Positions 18,075 to 27,200 of a stretch of 64,000 bases of DNA are shown here, piece by piece. The stretch is taken from contig NZ_SRII01000015.1 of NCBI RefSeq assembly GCF_004684095.1, positions 1 through 64,000 on the forward strand, read 5' to 3'. Numbering within the stretch: the first letter of the stretch is position 1; each line of letters opens with the position of its first letter. Under the pieces are notes generated by a model that had not been told where the DNA came from, did no database searches, and worked only from the letters and a program-made list of their open reading frames with translations. A program made the position numbers and the translations under genes. This DNA is from Hymenobacter sp. UV11 (GTDB lineage: Bacteria; Bacteroidota; Bacteroidia; Cytophagales; Hymenobacteraceae).

Positions 18075-18647
18075 TTACCAACTCCCGGCGTTGTAGAGCT
18101 TGCTGAAATTGGTGGGACTAATATGCAGATAACTAGCCAGATATTTATGCGGCACAAGTTGGAACAAGTGGGGGCTGCGCTGGGCGAAGACCCGCAAACG
18201 TTCGGCAATCGGGAGGGTACGCAATTCCAGATGCCGGGCGATAATGCCGGCTAGCAAATGCTCCGTCAGCTTCCGAAAGGCCCGTTCCAGGGCCTGGCTT
18301 TCGTCGAGCAATGCCATCACTTCTGCGTACGGAACGGCTAGGAGCCGACTTTCGGTGAGCGCTTGCAGGTGATAGCGGGAAGGCTCCTGCAAGCAAAAGG
18401 ATTCGGGAATGCCGCTCAGCGAGGGCGGGTAGGTAAAGGCGATGACGTGCGGGGTGCCGTCGTGGTCGAGGTAGGACATCTGGACTCCGGTTTCCACGAG
18501 CAGCAAGTCCCGCTGTACCTGCCCTTCGCGGGTAATCAGTTCGCCCCGGCTCACCACGCGTTTACGCCCGGCCTGCACCAGCCGCTCCATAATTCCACGT
18601 GGTACAGGACTAACCGCATTGAAGAAGGTGAAGTAATCAACAGTCAT
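18075..18647 (-). CDS. Crp/Fnr-type cyclic-nucleotide-binding regulator
   Basis: A 190-aa protein with an N-terminal cyclic-nucleotide-binding fold (VSRGELITREGQVQRDLLLV, then VIAFTYPPSLSGIPESF) and a C-terminal helical DNA-binding part (ERLRVFAQRSPHLFQLVPH, LASYLHISPTNFSKLYN). Such small Crp-like regulators are common in Bacteroidota and often lack strict cAMP-binding residues. It precedes the hydrolase gene on the same strand, suggesting local control. Confidence 0.82.
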   Translation of the reverse strand: MTVDYFTFFNAVSPVPRGIMERLVQAGRKRVVSRGELITREGQVQRDLLLVETGVQMSYLDHDGTPHVIAFTYPPSLSGIPESFCLQEPSRYHLQALTESRLLAVPYAEVMALLDESQALERAFRKLTEHLLAGIIARHLELRTLPIAERLRVFAQRSPHLFQLVPHKYLASYLHISPTNFSKLYNAGSW

Positions 18648-18746
18648 GCAGTTAAAAGTAGGTTGGGCGTGCGAATAGTAGAGGCAAGCAGGTCTGTTGA
18701 TAACAGGGAGGCTGAGCGATGACCAGGTAACATCCGTACCAAACTT

Positions 18747-19280
18747 TTACTCAAGGCCTAACCCTTGCGCCAGCCATTCTGCTTTCAATATGGACATCAC
18801 CAGTTTATCGTGAAAAATGCCTTGCCAACAAGCTGCCTGTCGTAGACGCCCTTCCAAGGTGAAGCCCGCTTTCGTGTAGGCTTTCAAACCGCCCGTGTTC
18901 AATTCAGAGACCGTGAGCATAATCCGATTGAGCTGGTGGCTGGTAAAACCCAAGTGGACGATTTGCTTTGTTACCGCCGTCCCGACGCCCTTGCCCCATG
19001 CTGCTTTCTCACCGATAAAGATGAAGTATTCGCCCGACTGGTTCGGGACGGAAATGCTCGAGAGGCCGGCGTAGCCAATCAACGCGTTGGTTTCCGCCCA
19101 ATAGATACCTACGTTCAAGGTGTTGGCCTGCGCTAAAGTGGCGGCAAACCACTGGTCAATTTGCTGCATGGTCTTCATACTTTGGAAAGCCGAGAGCGAA
19201 TACGCGATGACTTCGGGGTCGCGAAGCCACGTGTAAAAGTGCACCACGTGTTCTGGGTGCAAAGGAGCGAGCTTCACCAT
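18747..19280 (-). CDS. GNAT-family N-acetyltransferase (RimJ/RimL-like)
   Basis: A 177-aa acetyltransferase. The acetyl-CoA-binding motif A is seen in GEKAAWGKGVGTAVTKQIV, followed by LNRIMLTVSELNTGGLKAYT and KAGFTLEGRLRQA, the typical end of RimJ/RimL-like members that modify protein N-termini, amino sugars or drugs. The N-terminus (LRDPEVIAYS) fits the same group. No partner gene indicates the substrate. Confidence 0.85.
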   Translation of the reverse strand: MVKLAPLHPEHVVHFYTWLRDPEVIAYSLSAFQSMKTMQQIDQWFAATLAQANTLNVGIYWAETNALIGYAGLSSISVPNQSGEYFIFIGEKAAWGKGVGTAVTKQIVHLGFTSHQLNRIMLTVSELNTGGLKAYTKAGFTLEGRLRQAACWQGIFHDKLVMSILKAEWLAQGLGLE

Positions 19281-19694
19281 GTTCGTATTCTAGCAGTTAC
19301 CTGCCAGGGAGTAGGCAGGCGCTAAAAGTAAGCAGGCGATAATCCCAGCGTTGGCTTTTGAACCTAAGAACCGATTTTAGCGGGTGGCTGCCTTATTTAG
19401 CAGCTGCTCGCTTAGCTGCTGTACCAACCTCTTAATCGAGACTAATTTTAGTAGGAGGAAAAACAAGTTCTGATAACCTCTACCCAGTGGATGCAGCTTT
19501 ATGCAGCCCTGGCTAAATAAGTTTAGGTATCATAACTCTTACAAACGATACTTAAAGTAGCGGGTTTCGCTCGGTCCAGATAGGTAGCGATAAGGAAACG
19601 ACGTTGCTACCTATGAGCAATGACCGATGATAAGGACCGATCACCCCGCTTTTTCAATACACTACCCAGATCCCACTTATCAGCGCTATGCTGA
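19281..19694. other. Gene-free stretch with small inverted repeats
   Basis: No coding frame is supported on either strand. A hairpin TAGGTAGC (19581-19588) / GCTACCTA (19606-19613) is present. A 20-bp segment at 19628-19647 resembles one at 16991-17010 (17 of 20 positions). Probably the promoter region of the GNAT gene plus decayed sequence. Confidence 0.35.
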
Positions 19695-19742
19695 GCACGA
19701 TAACAATAGCAGCGGGCGCCGTCGCTGCTATTGTTATCGTGC
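19695..19742 (-). terminator. 20-bp perfect stem-loop ending the first LytTR cassette
   Basis: The 20-nt arm starting GCACGATAACAATAG at 19695 is exactly complementary to 19723-19742, with an 8-nt loop. It begins 1 bp beyond the stop codon of the LytTR gene on the minus strand, so it should terminate the three-gene transcript. Confidence 0.8.
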
Positions 19743-19743
19743 G

Positions 19744-20445
19744 CTATAACCGGCCATAAAAAGCGCTGCGATACGCCTCGCCCACCGGAATACTGAAGGG
19801 AACTCCGGCGGGTCCCTGGAGGAAAATGCGGCTGCGCTCTACGGCGTGAATGTGGGCCAGTGCCACGATGAACGACTTGTGCACGCGCGCGAAGGCAGCT
19901 GCCGGCAGGCTCGCTTCTAGGCTGCTGAGCGTTTGCCGGGCGATGATTTTTTCGCTCGTCGTGTGAATGACGACGTAGTTCTGTAGGCCTTCCAGGTAGC
20001 GGACCTCCGCCAGGTCCACCCGCTGCAGCCGGTGTTCCGTCTTGACAAACAGATAGGGGCGAGCGGTATCCCCGGAGGCTGGCCGCAGCCGCCGGTGCGC
20101 CTTTTGCACCGCCTGGTAGAAGCGCTCGAAGGCGATGGGCTTCAGCAGATAATCCACCACGTCGTGCTCGAAGCCGGTGAGCGCATACTCGGGATAGGCC
20201 GTTGTCAGCACCACCTGCGCCCGGCGGTCCAGGGCCTGCATAAACTGCAGGCCCGTGAGCTGCGGCATCTGGATATCTAGAAAAATCAGCTCGACGCGCC
20301 GCTCGCCGACCCAGCCCAGGGCCTCCACCGGGTTTTCACTGCGGCCCACCAGTTGCAGCGCCGACACCTGTGTTACGTAGGCAGTCAGCAGGTCGAGGGC
20401 CAGCGGCTTGTCGTCCACCAGCAGGCAAGCAATCGGGTCACTCAT
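19744..20445 (-). CDS. LytTR response regulator, cassette copy 1
   Basis: A 233-aa regulator: receiver domain with CLLVDDKPLALDLL, phosphoacceptor Asp in IFLDIQMPQLTGLQ and Lys in DYLLKPIAFERF, then a LytTR DNA-binding domain (LFVKTEHRLQRVDLAEVRYL, FARVHKSFIVALAHI). ATG 20445 is chosen; it overlaps the kinase stop by 4 nt. It is a close paralogue of the gene at 47317-48018. It probably binds the direct repeats at 22682-22711 in front of its own operon. Confidence 0.93.
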   Translation of the reverse strand: MSDPIACLLVDDKPLALDLLTAYVTQVSALQLVGRSENPVEALGWVGERRVELIFLDIQMPQLTGLQFMQALDRRAQVVLTTAYPEYALTGFEHDVVDYLLKPIAFERFYQAVQKAHRRLRPASGDTARPYLFVKTEHRLQRVDLAEVRYLEGLQNYVVIHTTSEKIIARQTLSSLEASLPAAAFARVHKSFIVALAHIHAVERSRIFLQGPAGVPFSIPVGEAYRSAFYGRL

Positions 20446-21506
20446 AGTCTTAGGTGCAGCGTCACCTGAAACTCGGTGGGCGATTCGGCCACGGTCAGCG
20501 TGTGCCGTTCCGGATAGAGCAGGGCCAGCCGCCGCCGCACGTTGGCGAGGCCAATGCCGCCGCGCTGGTCTTTCTGCTGCGCCGCTTTGGCGTTGTGAAC
20601 GCACAGGTGCAGACTCGTGGCCGTCACGTTCAACTGTAAGGTCACCGGCCGCGTTTCATCACTCAGCACCCCGTGCTTGAAGGCGTTCTCCAGAAACGGG
20701 ACCAGCAGCAGCGGGGCCACCACCTGCTTGCTTAATGCGCCGTGCAGTTGATAGTCCAGGTGCAGGTTACCCTTGGTACCCAGGCGCTGCAGCGCGATTA
20801 AGTCCTGTAGGTAATCCAGTTCGCGGCGCAGCGGCACCCACTCGTGCTGGGTATCGTGCAGCATGTAGCGCAGCAGTTCCGCCAGTTTCAGCAAGGCGCC
20901 CGGCGCCGCGTCCGACTTTTGGTAGACCAGGGCGTAGATATCGTTGAGGGTGTTGAAGAGAAAATGCGGATTCAACTGCGAGCGTAGAAACGCCAACTCG
21001 GCAGCGGTGTTCGCCTGCTGGGTTTCACGCCGCTGCCGCTCGGCTAGCAGGTGCTGGCGGACCGCGGCGTAGAGTAGTCCATAGAGCACGTAGTCGAAAT
21101 AAAAGCGCACGCTGTTTTCCACAAACCACTGCGTCGTGAAGGCGGAATTGCGGCTATAGTTGTCGAAGCCGAGCAGGGGCTTAAACACGTAGAATTCCAG
21201 CCCGTAGCGTACCCCCGTAATGAACAGCAAACTCAGTAGCAGCCCCCCGGCGGCCCGGGCTACCCGCCCGGCACCCGCCTCGTCCGTCAGCAGCGGCCGG
21301 GCCACCAGCCGCACGGGCAAGTAGAAGGCCGTCGCGTTGATGAGCAAGTAGCCCAGGGCCAGCAGCCACGCGGTAACAGTCGTCGTGCCGGGCGCCTGGA
21401 AGGCGGGCGTGCCACGCATCGACACGCCTTCTTTGACGAGCAGCAGGGCCCAGACTAGCAGGTGGACGGGCCATTCGGGGAAGGCGCGCGGCCGGGCAGC
21501 AGTCAT
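20442..21506 (-). CDS. LytS-like sensor histidine kinase, cassette copy 1
   Basis: A 354-aa membrane kinase with four hydrophobic segments in residues 10-150. The His_kinase domain has LNPHFLFNTLNDIYAL (phosphoacceptor His), and the ATPase part has VPFLENAFKHGVLSDE and GIGLANVRRRLALLYPE. Its start overlaps the upstream DUF4932-like stop by 4 nt and its stop overlaps the regulator start by 4 nt, so the three genes form a tight operon. It is paralogous to 48015-49082. Confidence 0.93.
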   Translation of the reverse strand: MTAARPRAFPEWPVHLLVWALLLVKEGVSMRGTPAFQAPGTTTVTAWLLALGYLLINATAFYLPVRLVARPLLTDEAGAGRVARAAGGLLLSLLFITGVRYGLEFYVFKPLLGFDNYSRNSAFTTQWFVENSVRFYFDYVLYGLLYAAVRQHLLAERQRRETQQANTAAELAFLRSQLNPHFLFNTLNDIYALVYQKSDAAPGALLKLAELLRYMLHDTQHEWVPLRRELDYLQDLIALQRLGTKGNLHLDYQLHGALSKQVVAPLLLVPFLENAFKHGVLSDETRPVTLQLNVTATSLHLCVHNAKAAQQKDQRGGIGLANVRRRLALLYPERHTLTVAESPTEFQVTLHLRL

Positions 21507-22606
21507 CGCAGGGTGGAGTCGACAGTAGGATACTTCTGAGCCAGGTAGGCCAGAATCTCGGGGAAGAACTGCGCAAAGTTCGGCGCGGTAGGCTGACCCA
21601 GGTACTTGGTCGTAATCACGTCGGCAATATCGCCCGCGTACTGGAAGTCCCCGACTAGTTCTTGCGCGGCTTGCTTGCGGGCTTCTTTGGGCGGCTGATG
21701 CTGACGAAACAAGGCAATGACGATACCGCGGACCAAGTTCTCATCGAAGCAGTGGGCCCAGTCCGTGATGTTGTTGCGCTGCATGCCCGCGTCGGCCTGA
21801 TTAAACAGGTAGGCGAGCTGCATGATGGCGGCGTGGTGCTGCTGCTGCACCGCATGGGTATAGATATGGCTGCCCTCGTGCCAGACCAGCCGCGACGCTT
21901 CGGCCCCGAGACTGAAGCTGGGCACGCTTGCCTCGGTCGACTCCCGGTTGAAGAAGCCCACGGTGTACACGACCTGGTCAGCGGCGCTTGGATTGAGCGC
22001 GCTGGCCATAATAGCGTGCGCCCCCCAGCTGTTGAGCGGGTCCAGCAGGATGGTCCAGTGGGCGGCGGGGGCGCGGAACCGGTAAAACGAGTCGAGCTTG
22101 GCCACGAGACCCTCGCGCACCAGGCGGGCGTGCACGGGCTGCGCCCAGGCGGCGTAGTCCGCTTGGTGCTGCTGATAAAACGACCAGAAATGGCTGTCGG
22201 CCGCAAACCGCTGGCAGAGCCGCAGGTAGGCCTGGATCGTGTCCTGCCCATTGAGCGTGTACCAGTTCGTTTGGGCCGGGTAGTGCAAGCGCACCGCCGG
22301 AAAGTTGTCGAAGCAGTAGCCCAGCTCGGGCAGGTCGGTGTACACCTTGGGTAGGCGCCGGGCCAGCTGCACGGCGGGGTGGTTAGCAAAGGGGGTGAAG
22401 TAGGCCTCGGTGGCTTTCGCGTAGCCCGACTGGTTGGGCGGTGGGTACTTGCCGGCCAACAGCTGCACAATCGTGAGCAGCTCCACGCCGGGGTGCACCG
22501 TGACCGTAATCCGGTCGGTGGTCGTAGAGACACTACTAGCGTGCGGTTGGGCCCGCAAGACCGGGGCGGTTAGCAGCAGGAGTAAAAGAATACCGAGCGT
22601 TTTCAT
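21503..22606 (-). CDS. DUF4932-like secreted putative metallopeptidase, copy 1
   Basis: A 367-aa exported protein: signal peptide MKTLGILLLLLLTAPVLRAQ, then a mature part with LVWHEGSHIYTHAV near residue 240. HEGSH fits the HExxH zinc-binding pattern, and a downstream Glu such as that in CFDENLVRGI could be the third ligand (inference). DUF4932 proteins are predicted zinc peptidases of unknown substrate. Being first in an operon with a kinase and regulator suggests it is the effector or signal-sensing partner in the periplasm. It is paralogous to 49079-50176. Confidence 0.8.
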   Translation of the reverse strand: MKTLGILLLLLLTAPVLRAQPHASSVSTTTDRITVTVHPGVELLTIVQLLAGKYPPPNQSGYAKATEAYFTPFANHPAVQLARRLPKVYTDLPELGYCFDNFPAVRLHYPAQTNWYTLNGQDTIQAYLRLCQRFAADSHFWSFYQQHQADYAAWAQPVHARLVREGLVAKLDSFYRFRAPAAHWTILLDPLNSWGAHAIMASALNPSAADQVVYTVGFFNRESTEASVPSFSLGAEASRLVWHEGSHIYTHAVQQQHHAAIMQLAYLFNQADAGMQRNNITDWAHCFDENLVRGIVIALFRQHQPPKEARKQAAQELVGDFQYAGDIADVITTKYLGQPTAPNFAQFFPEILAYLAQKYPTVDSTLR

Positions 22607-22681
22607 GGGGGGCGTTTCCTGGAGTGGCTAAGGAGTTGCGAATCCAAAAGAAGTCGCTGCCCTCCCCTCCTTTGCTTCCGA

Positions 22682-22711
22682 GTGACGAACCCCCTTTTTT
22701 CGGTGACGAAC
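22682..22711 (-). promoter_or_regulatory. Predicted LytTR operator (9-12-9 direct repeats), copy 1
   Basis: GTGACGAAC occurs twice, exactly 21 bp apart (22682-22690 and 22703-22711), separated by a 12-bp C/T-rich spacer. Two 9-bp direct repeats with a 12-bp spacer is the known arrangement of LytTR-domain binding sites. It lies 75 bp before the start of the cassette's first gene, and a matching element lies before the second cassette. Confidence 0.7.
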
Positions 22712-22830
22712 GCGTGCGGTAGTGCGTGGCTCATACGGGGCGTAAGCTGACAGACCTCCTTGATATGGTGGTCTGCTAGCGACGCTGGCTACCTATAAGT
22801 GGCCCCTGCAGCCTACTCCTTATTATAAGG

Positions 22831-23502
22831 TTACTTGCTAGCCGCTACCTGACCGCGTTCATGGAGGCGCTGCACCTGCTTTTGATTGAAGGTCCCCCCG
22901 CGCGGGGCGGTAAAACCGAGCGCATTCAACTCCCCTGCCAGCTGACGAAAGCTCACCCCCTGCGCCCGACGGGACGCAATAAAGGCTGCCGTTTGCCGCA
23001 GGCCAGAGTGCTGCTGCAGGCGGGCGCGCCGCACGAGCAGACTCTGTTCCCGCGCCGCCGCCGTGAGGTTGGCCGGCGTGCCTAGCTGGGTGCCCCGCGC
23101 CTTCTTGGCCGCGAGCGCCTCCTTGGTGCGCTGGGAGATGGTTTCGCGCTCGTGCTGGGCGAGCACGGCGAAGAGGCCTACGGTAAGGGTGTTCGCATCG
23201 GGCATGTCGCAGCAGACAAAATCCACCCCCGAGTCGCGCAGCGTGAAGATGAAACTCGCGTTCCTACTGAGCCGGTCAAGCTTGGCAATCAGGAGCACCC
23301 CACCCGCCGCGCGGGCCGCCGCCATCGCGGCGAGTAGTTGGGGTCGTTGATTCTTCTTGCCACTCTCCACTTCGACGTACTCCCCCTGCGGCTGGCCACC
23401 TTTCAGGAAGCTGACCACGGCGGCCTGCTGGGCTTCGAGGCCAAGACCGGAGGCACCTTGCTTCTGAGTAGAGACGCGGTAGTAGGCAAAATAGGCGGGC
23501 AT
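22831..23502 (-). CDS. Serine recombinase (resolvase type)
   Basis: A serine recombinase of about 223 aa. The start at ATG 23502 (MPAYFAYYRVST) matches the family N-terminus; the nucleophilic Ser is in YRVST. LIAKLDRLSRN and ERETISQRTKEALAAKKARG are the conserved catalytic and E-helix segments, followed by a C-terminal DNA-binding part (GVSFRQLAGELNALGFTAPRG). It resembles the divergent neighbour at 23619-24281 over the catalytic domain. A near-consensus box (TATCTTTA) lies about 35 bp upstream. Confidence 0.9.
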   Translation of the reverse strand: MPAYFAYYRVSTQKQGASGLGLEAQQAAVVSFLKGGQPQGEYVEVESGKKNQRPQLLAAMAAARAAGGVLLIAKLDRLSRNASFIFTLRDSGVDFVCCDMPDANTLTVGLFAVLAQHERETISQRTKEALAAKKARGTQLGTPANLTAAAREQSLLVRRARLQQHSGLRQTAAFIASRRAQGVSFRQLAGELNALGFTAPRGGTFNQKQVQRLHERGQVAASK

Positions 23503-23562
23503 GAGCGAACGACTTCCCAATTAGGAGTGATTTTAGGTAAAGATACCTGCTATAGTCATTTA

Positions 23563-23613
23563 TTAAACGTCCGTTTAACTTTTGTGACAAAACCTAAAAC
23601 CGAGGTAGTTTTG
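23563..23613 (+). promoter_or_regulatory. Promoter and palindrome between divergent recombinase genes
   Basis: TTTG (23581-23584) and TAGTTTTG (23606-23613) are 21 bp apart and match the Bacteroidota TTTG / TAnnTTTG promoter. The start codon at 23619 is only 5 bp beyond the -7 box, so the mRNA may be nearly leaderless. Just upstream, TTAAACG (23563-23569) and CGTTTAA (23572-23578) form a short palindrome that may be an operator or recombination site. Confidence 0.6.
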
Positions 23614-23618
23614 TACCA

Positions 23619-24281
23619 ATGACCACCTTTGTCGCCTACTTTCGCGTCAGTACCGTCCGCCAAGGGCAGTCCGGGCTCGGGCTCGAAGCCCAACAGGCGG
23701 CCGTGCAAAATTTCCTGCGTGGGGATGCGACGCTCGTGGCCACTTTCCTCGAAATCGAGAGTGGGAAGAAAAACGAGCGGCCGCAACTGCAGGCGGCTAT
23801 TGCTCGGGCCCGGCAAGAAGACGCCGTGCTGCTCGTGGCCAAGTTGGACCGACTCGCGCGTAATGTGGCCTTCTTGGCCACGCTGATGGAAAGTCGGGTG
23901 CGCTTCCAAGCGGTTGACTTACCCGCCGCCGATGAGTTTACTTTGCACATCATGGCGGCCGTGGCTCAGAAAGAAGCTTCGGCAATTTCTACCCGCACCC
24001 GCGATGCATTAGCGGCCAAGAAAGCCCGGGGTGCTCAGTTAGGCACTCCAGCTAATCTGACCCAAGCCGCGCGAGAGAAATCCTGGGTGGCGATGACCCA
24101 CAACGCGCAAGTCAATCTGAGTAATCGGCAGGCGGCGCAGCTAGCCGTTCTGTTACGGGCCACGGGGGCGACGTTGCGGGCGATTGCGGACCGACTCAAT
24201 CAATCTGGGTACCACACCCGGCATGGGAAGGCTTTTCATCCCATGGGCGTGCAACGCTTATTACTTAAGTCACTGCAATAA
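23619..24281 (+). CDS. Serine recombinase next to the CRISPR trailer end
   Basis: A 220-aa serine recombinase: catalytic Ser in YFRVSTVRQG, LVAKLDRLARN, and the helix ASAISTRTRDALAAKKARG, followed by a DNA-binding C-terminus (GATLRAIADRLNQSGYHTRHG). Its stop codon (24279-24281) lies 6 bp before a truncated CRISPR repeat at 24288-24306, so the gene abuts the oldest end of the array. Whether it acts on the array or simply inserted beside it is not known. Confidence 0.9.
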   Translation: MTTFVAYFRVSTVRQGQSGLGLEAQQAAVQNFLRGDATLVATFLEIESGKKNERPQLQAAIARARQEDAVLLVAKLDRLARNVAFLATLMESRVRFQAVDLPAADEFTLHIMAAVAQKEASAISTRTRDALAAKKARGAQLGTPANLTQAAREKSWVAMTHNAQVNLSNRQAAQLAVLLRATGATLRAIADRLNQSGYHTRHGKAFHPMGVQRLLLKSLQ

Positions 24282-24287
24282 GTCATC

Positions 24288-27200
24288 CCACTTGGTCCGA
24301 TTGAAGTGCCTTGCTGCTGGCCTGGCTGTGCGACACGAAGAAAATTTCAATTCCACCTGGTCCGATTGAAGCCAACGAAGCGGAGCGCACGCGCCTGTTT
24401 GCGACCCTATTTCAATTCCACCTGGTCCGATTGAAGCGGTAGCCAAAGGCGGTAGTAGTAGCCGAATAGGGCATATTTCAATTCCACCTGGTCCGATTGA
24501 AGCAATACCCCGCACCAAGAGGGTTTGGTTGCCAAATGCGATTTCAATTCCACCTGGTCCGATTGAAGCAAACGATTGCCAGCGGCGCGCAGCGCGTGAC
24601 CCGCTATTTCAATTCCACCTGGTCCGATTGAAGCCCTATGCTCCAGGGTGTCGCTGTCAACGCTCGAAAATTTCAATTCCACCTGGTCCGATTGAAGCGT
24701 GCGTAGAACAGATGCACCTTAGCCGGCTTTAAGTATTTCAATTCCACCTGGTCCGATTGAAGCACTCTTTAAGCCGCAGCTCGCCCAGCTGGTGGAGTCA
24801 ATTTCAATTCCACCTGGTCCAATTGAAGCCAGAAAGGCATGCCCCGTATTGGTTACCCCACTGTTATTTCAATTCCACCTGGTCCGATTGAAGCCTGCTC
24901 AGGGGGTAGGGGGTTTGGGGTGGCGTTCATAATTTCAATTCCACCTGGTCCGATTGAAGCGCCCTCGCCCGGTAGCCTACGGCCGGCGCCTTCCTTATTT
25001 CAATTCCACCTGGTCCGATTGAAGCGCGCAAGTCGCAAGTGCAGGGCTTCATTGACACACTATTTCAATTCCACCTGGTCCGATTGAAGCTAACGGCAAC
25101 CGAGGCACTTGGCTTTGCTGGCTTTTATTTCAATTCCACCTGGTCCGATTGAAGCACTACCTCCACAGTGCCTAGCTTATTGGCGACTACGTATTTCAAT
25201 TCCACCTGGTCCGATTGAAGCCGGCGCCTCGTGCTAGGCCCTAACTGGGACTGCCAACCATTTCAATTCCACCTGGTCCGATTGAAGCAAGCCAGTTAGC
25301 GTCCGTTGCCTTGGGTAAGTCGGCATTTCAATTCCACCTGGTCCGATTGAAGCGGCATCAGGCCGGGGTCGTATGCTCCCTCCACCAATATTTCAATTCC
25401 ACCTGGTCCGATTGAAGCTGCACGTCGGGCGCCACCACGAGTTCGCTCACCTCATTTCAATTCCACCTGGTCCGATTGAAGCCATTGAAAAGGCCAGCCT
25501 CGAAGCCCGTCGGGCGTTATTTCAATTCCACCTGGTCCGATTGAAGCCTGGCGTTGCGGTTGCCGGCCGCGTAGGCTTTGACGCATTTCAATTCCACCTG
25601 GTCCGATTGAAGCGGTAGAACTCAATCTCATGAAAGGTTTCATCTACAAAATTTCAATTCCACCTGGTCCGATTGAAGCGCCAGCCCGGCCGGGCACTGC
25701 TGCCTACCTTCTGCGAATTTCAATTCCACCTGGTCCGATTGAAGCTTCAGGCCGTCTTCGGTCTGGGCCTCGCTCGACATATTTCAATTCCACCTGGTCC
25801 GATTGAAGCGGAGCTGGCGGGCAGTGCAGAGAAAGCGGGTAAGTAATTTCAATTCCACCTGGTCCGATTGAAGCATGGCTGGAGATTTATAACCTCGGCA
25901 CCACCGCACAATTTCAATTCCACCTGGTCCGATTGAAGCAATCAAGGCGGCCCCAATTGCGTTACGGGTGGCCTCATTTCAATTCCACCTGGTCCGATTG
26001 AAGCGTGCAGGGCAATGCTTTGACGCTTGGCCTCATCACCATTTCAATTCCACCTGGTCCGATTGAAGCCGCCCACGAAGGCATCGGGCTGGCTGCGGCT
26101 GGGTAATTTCAATTCCACCTGGTCCGATTGAAGCCACTGACGACGCACCCGAATGCGGCTACGTGCCGCTATTTCAATTCCACCTGGTCCGATTGAAGCG
26201 CCTACTGGGTCGCTACGACGCGCGCCGCATCTACCAATTTCAATTCCACCTGGTCCGATTGAAGCCGTGCGGCGGGTATTGGTGCCCTCGAGGCTAGCCA
26301 ATTTCAATTCCACCTGGTCCGATTGAAGCGGCCTAGCGGGGCGCGGGGGGTGGGCTTTTTCATTATTTCAATTCCACCTGGTCCGATTGAAGCGCCCACG
26401 GGTTGGTAGCGCCGTCGCTGATTCTATCAAATTTCAATTCCACCTGGTCCGATTGAAGCCTTGGTGACGACGGTAAGCTGGCCGCGGCCATTGGCATTTC
26501 AATTCCACCTGGTCCGATTGAAGCCAACCAGACGGTTATTCTCAGAGTACAGCTTGATGAATTTCAATTCCACCTGGTCCGATTGAAGCCACGCTGATTC
26601 TGGCCGTGCTGGCGGACCTCTACGAATTTCAATTCCACCTGGTCCGATTGAAGCGATGGCGATAGCCTTCCATGCCCAATGCGGCCACGTCATTTCAATT
26701 CCACCTGGTCCGATTGAAGCGCCTACTACATGGTGCCCAAGGCGGCCCCTGCTACCATTTCAATTCCACCTGGTCCGATTGAAGCTCCGTGGCCTGGCCG
26801 AAGCTGATGATGTCCAGTGACATTTCAATTCCACCTGGTCCGATTGAAGCTTGGTCGCCTGAATGTTGCCGCTGCCTACTGTGTTATTTCAATTCCACCT
26901 GGTCCGATTGAAGCCAGGCAAGGTGAAGTCGGGCAGGATGCGGGCCAACTCATTTCAATTCCACCTGGTCCGATTGAAGCAGCGCGGCCGACGTACCCAC
27001 GCTGCTTAAGATGCTATTTCAATTCCACCTGGTCCGATTGAAGCCCTGACCGGGCAGGCTGTCATTACAGCCCCAAAATGTATTTCAATTCCACCTGGTC
27101 CGATTGAAGCTCCTTTGTGCGCGGCTACGGTGTAGGCCCACCGCGCTATTTCAATTCCACATGGTCCGATTGAAGCTCGACCTGGCCAAGTACTACGGCG

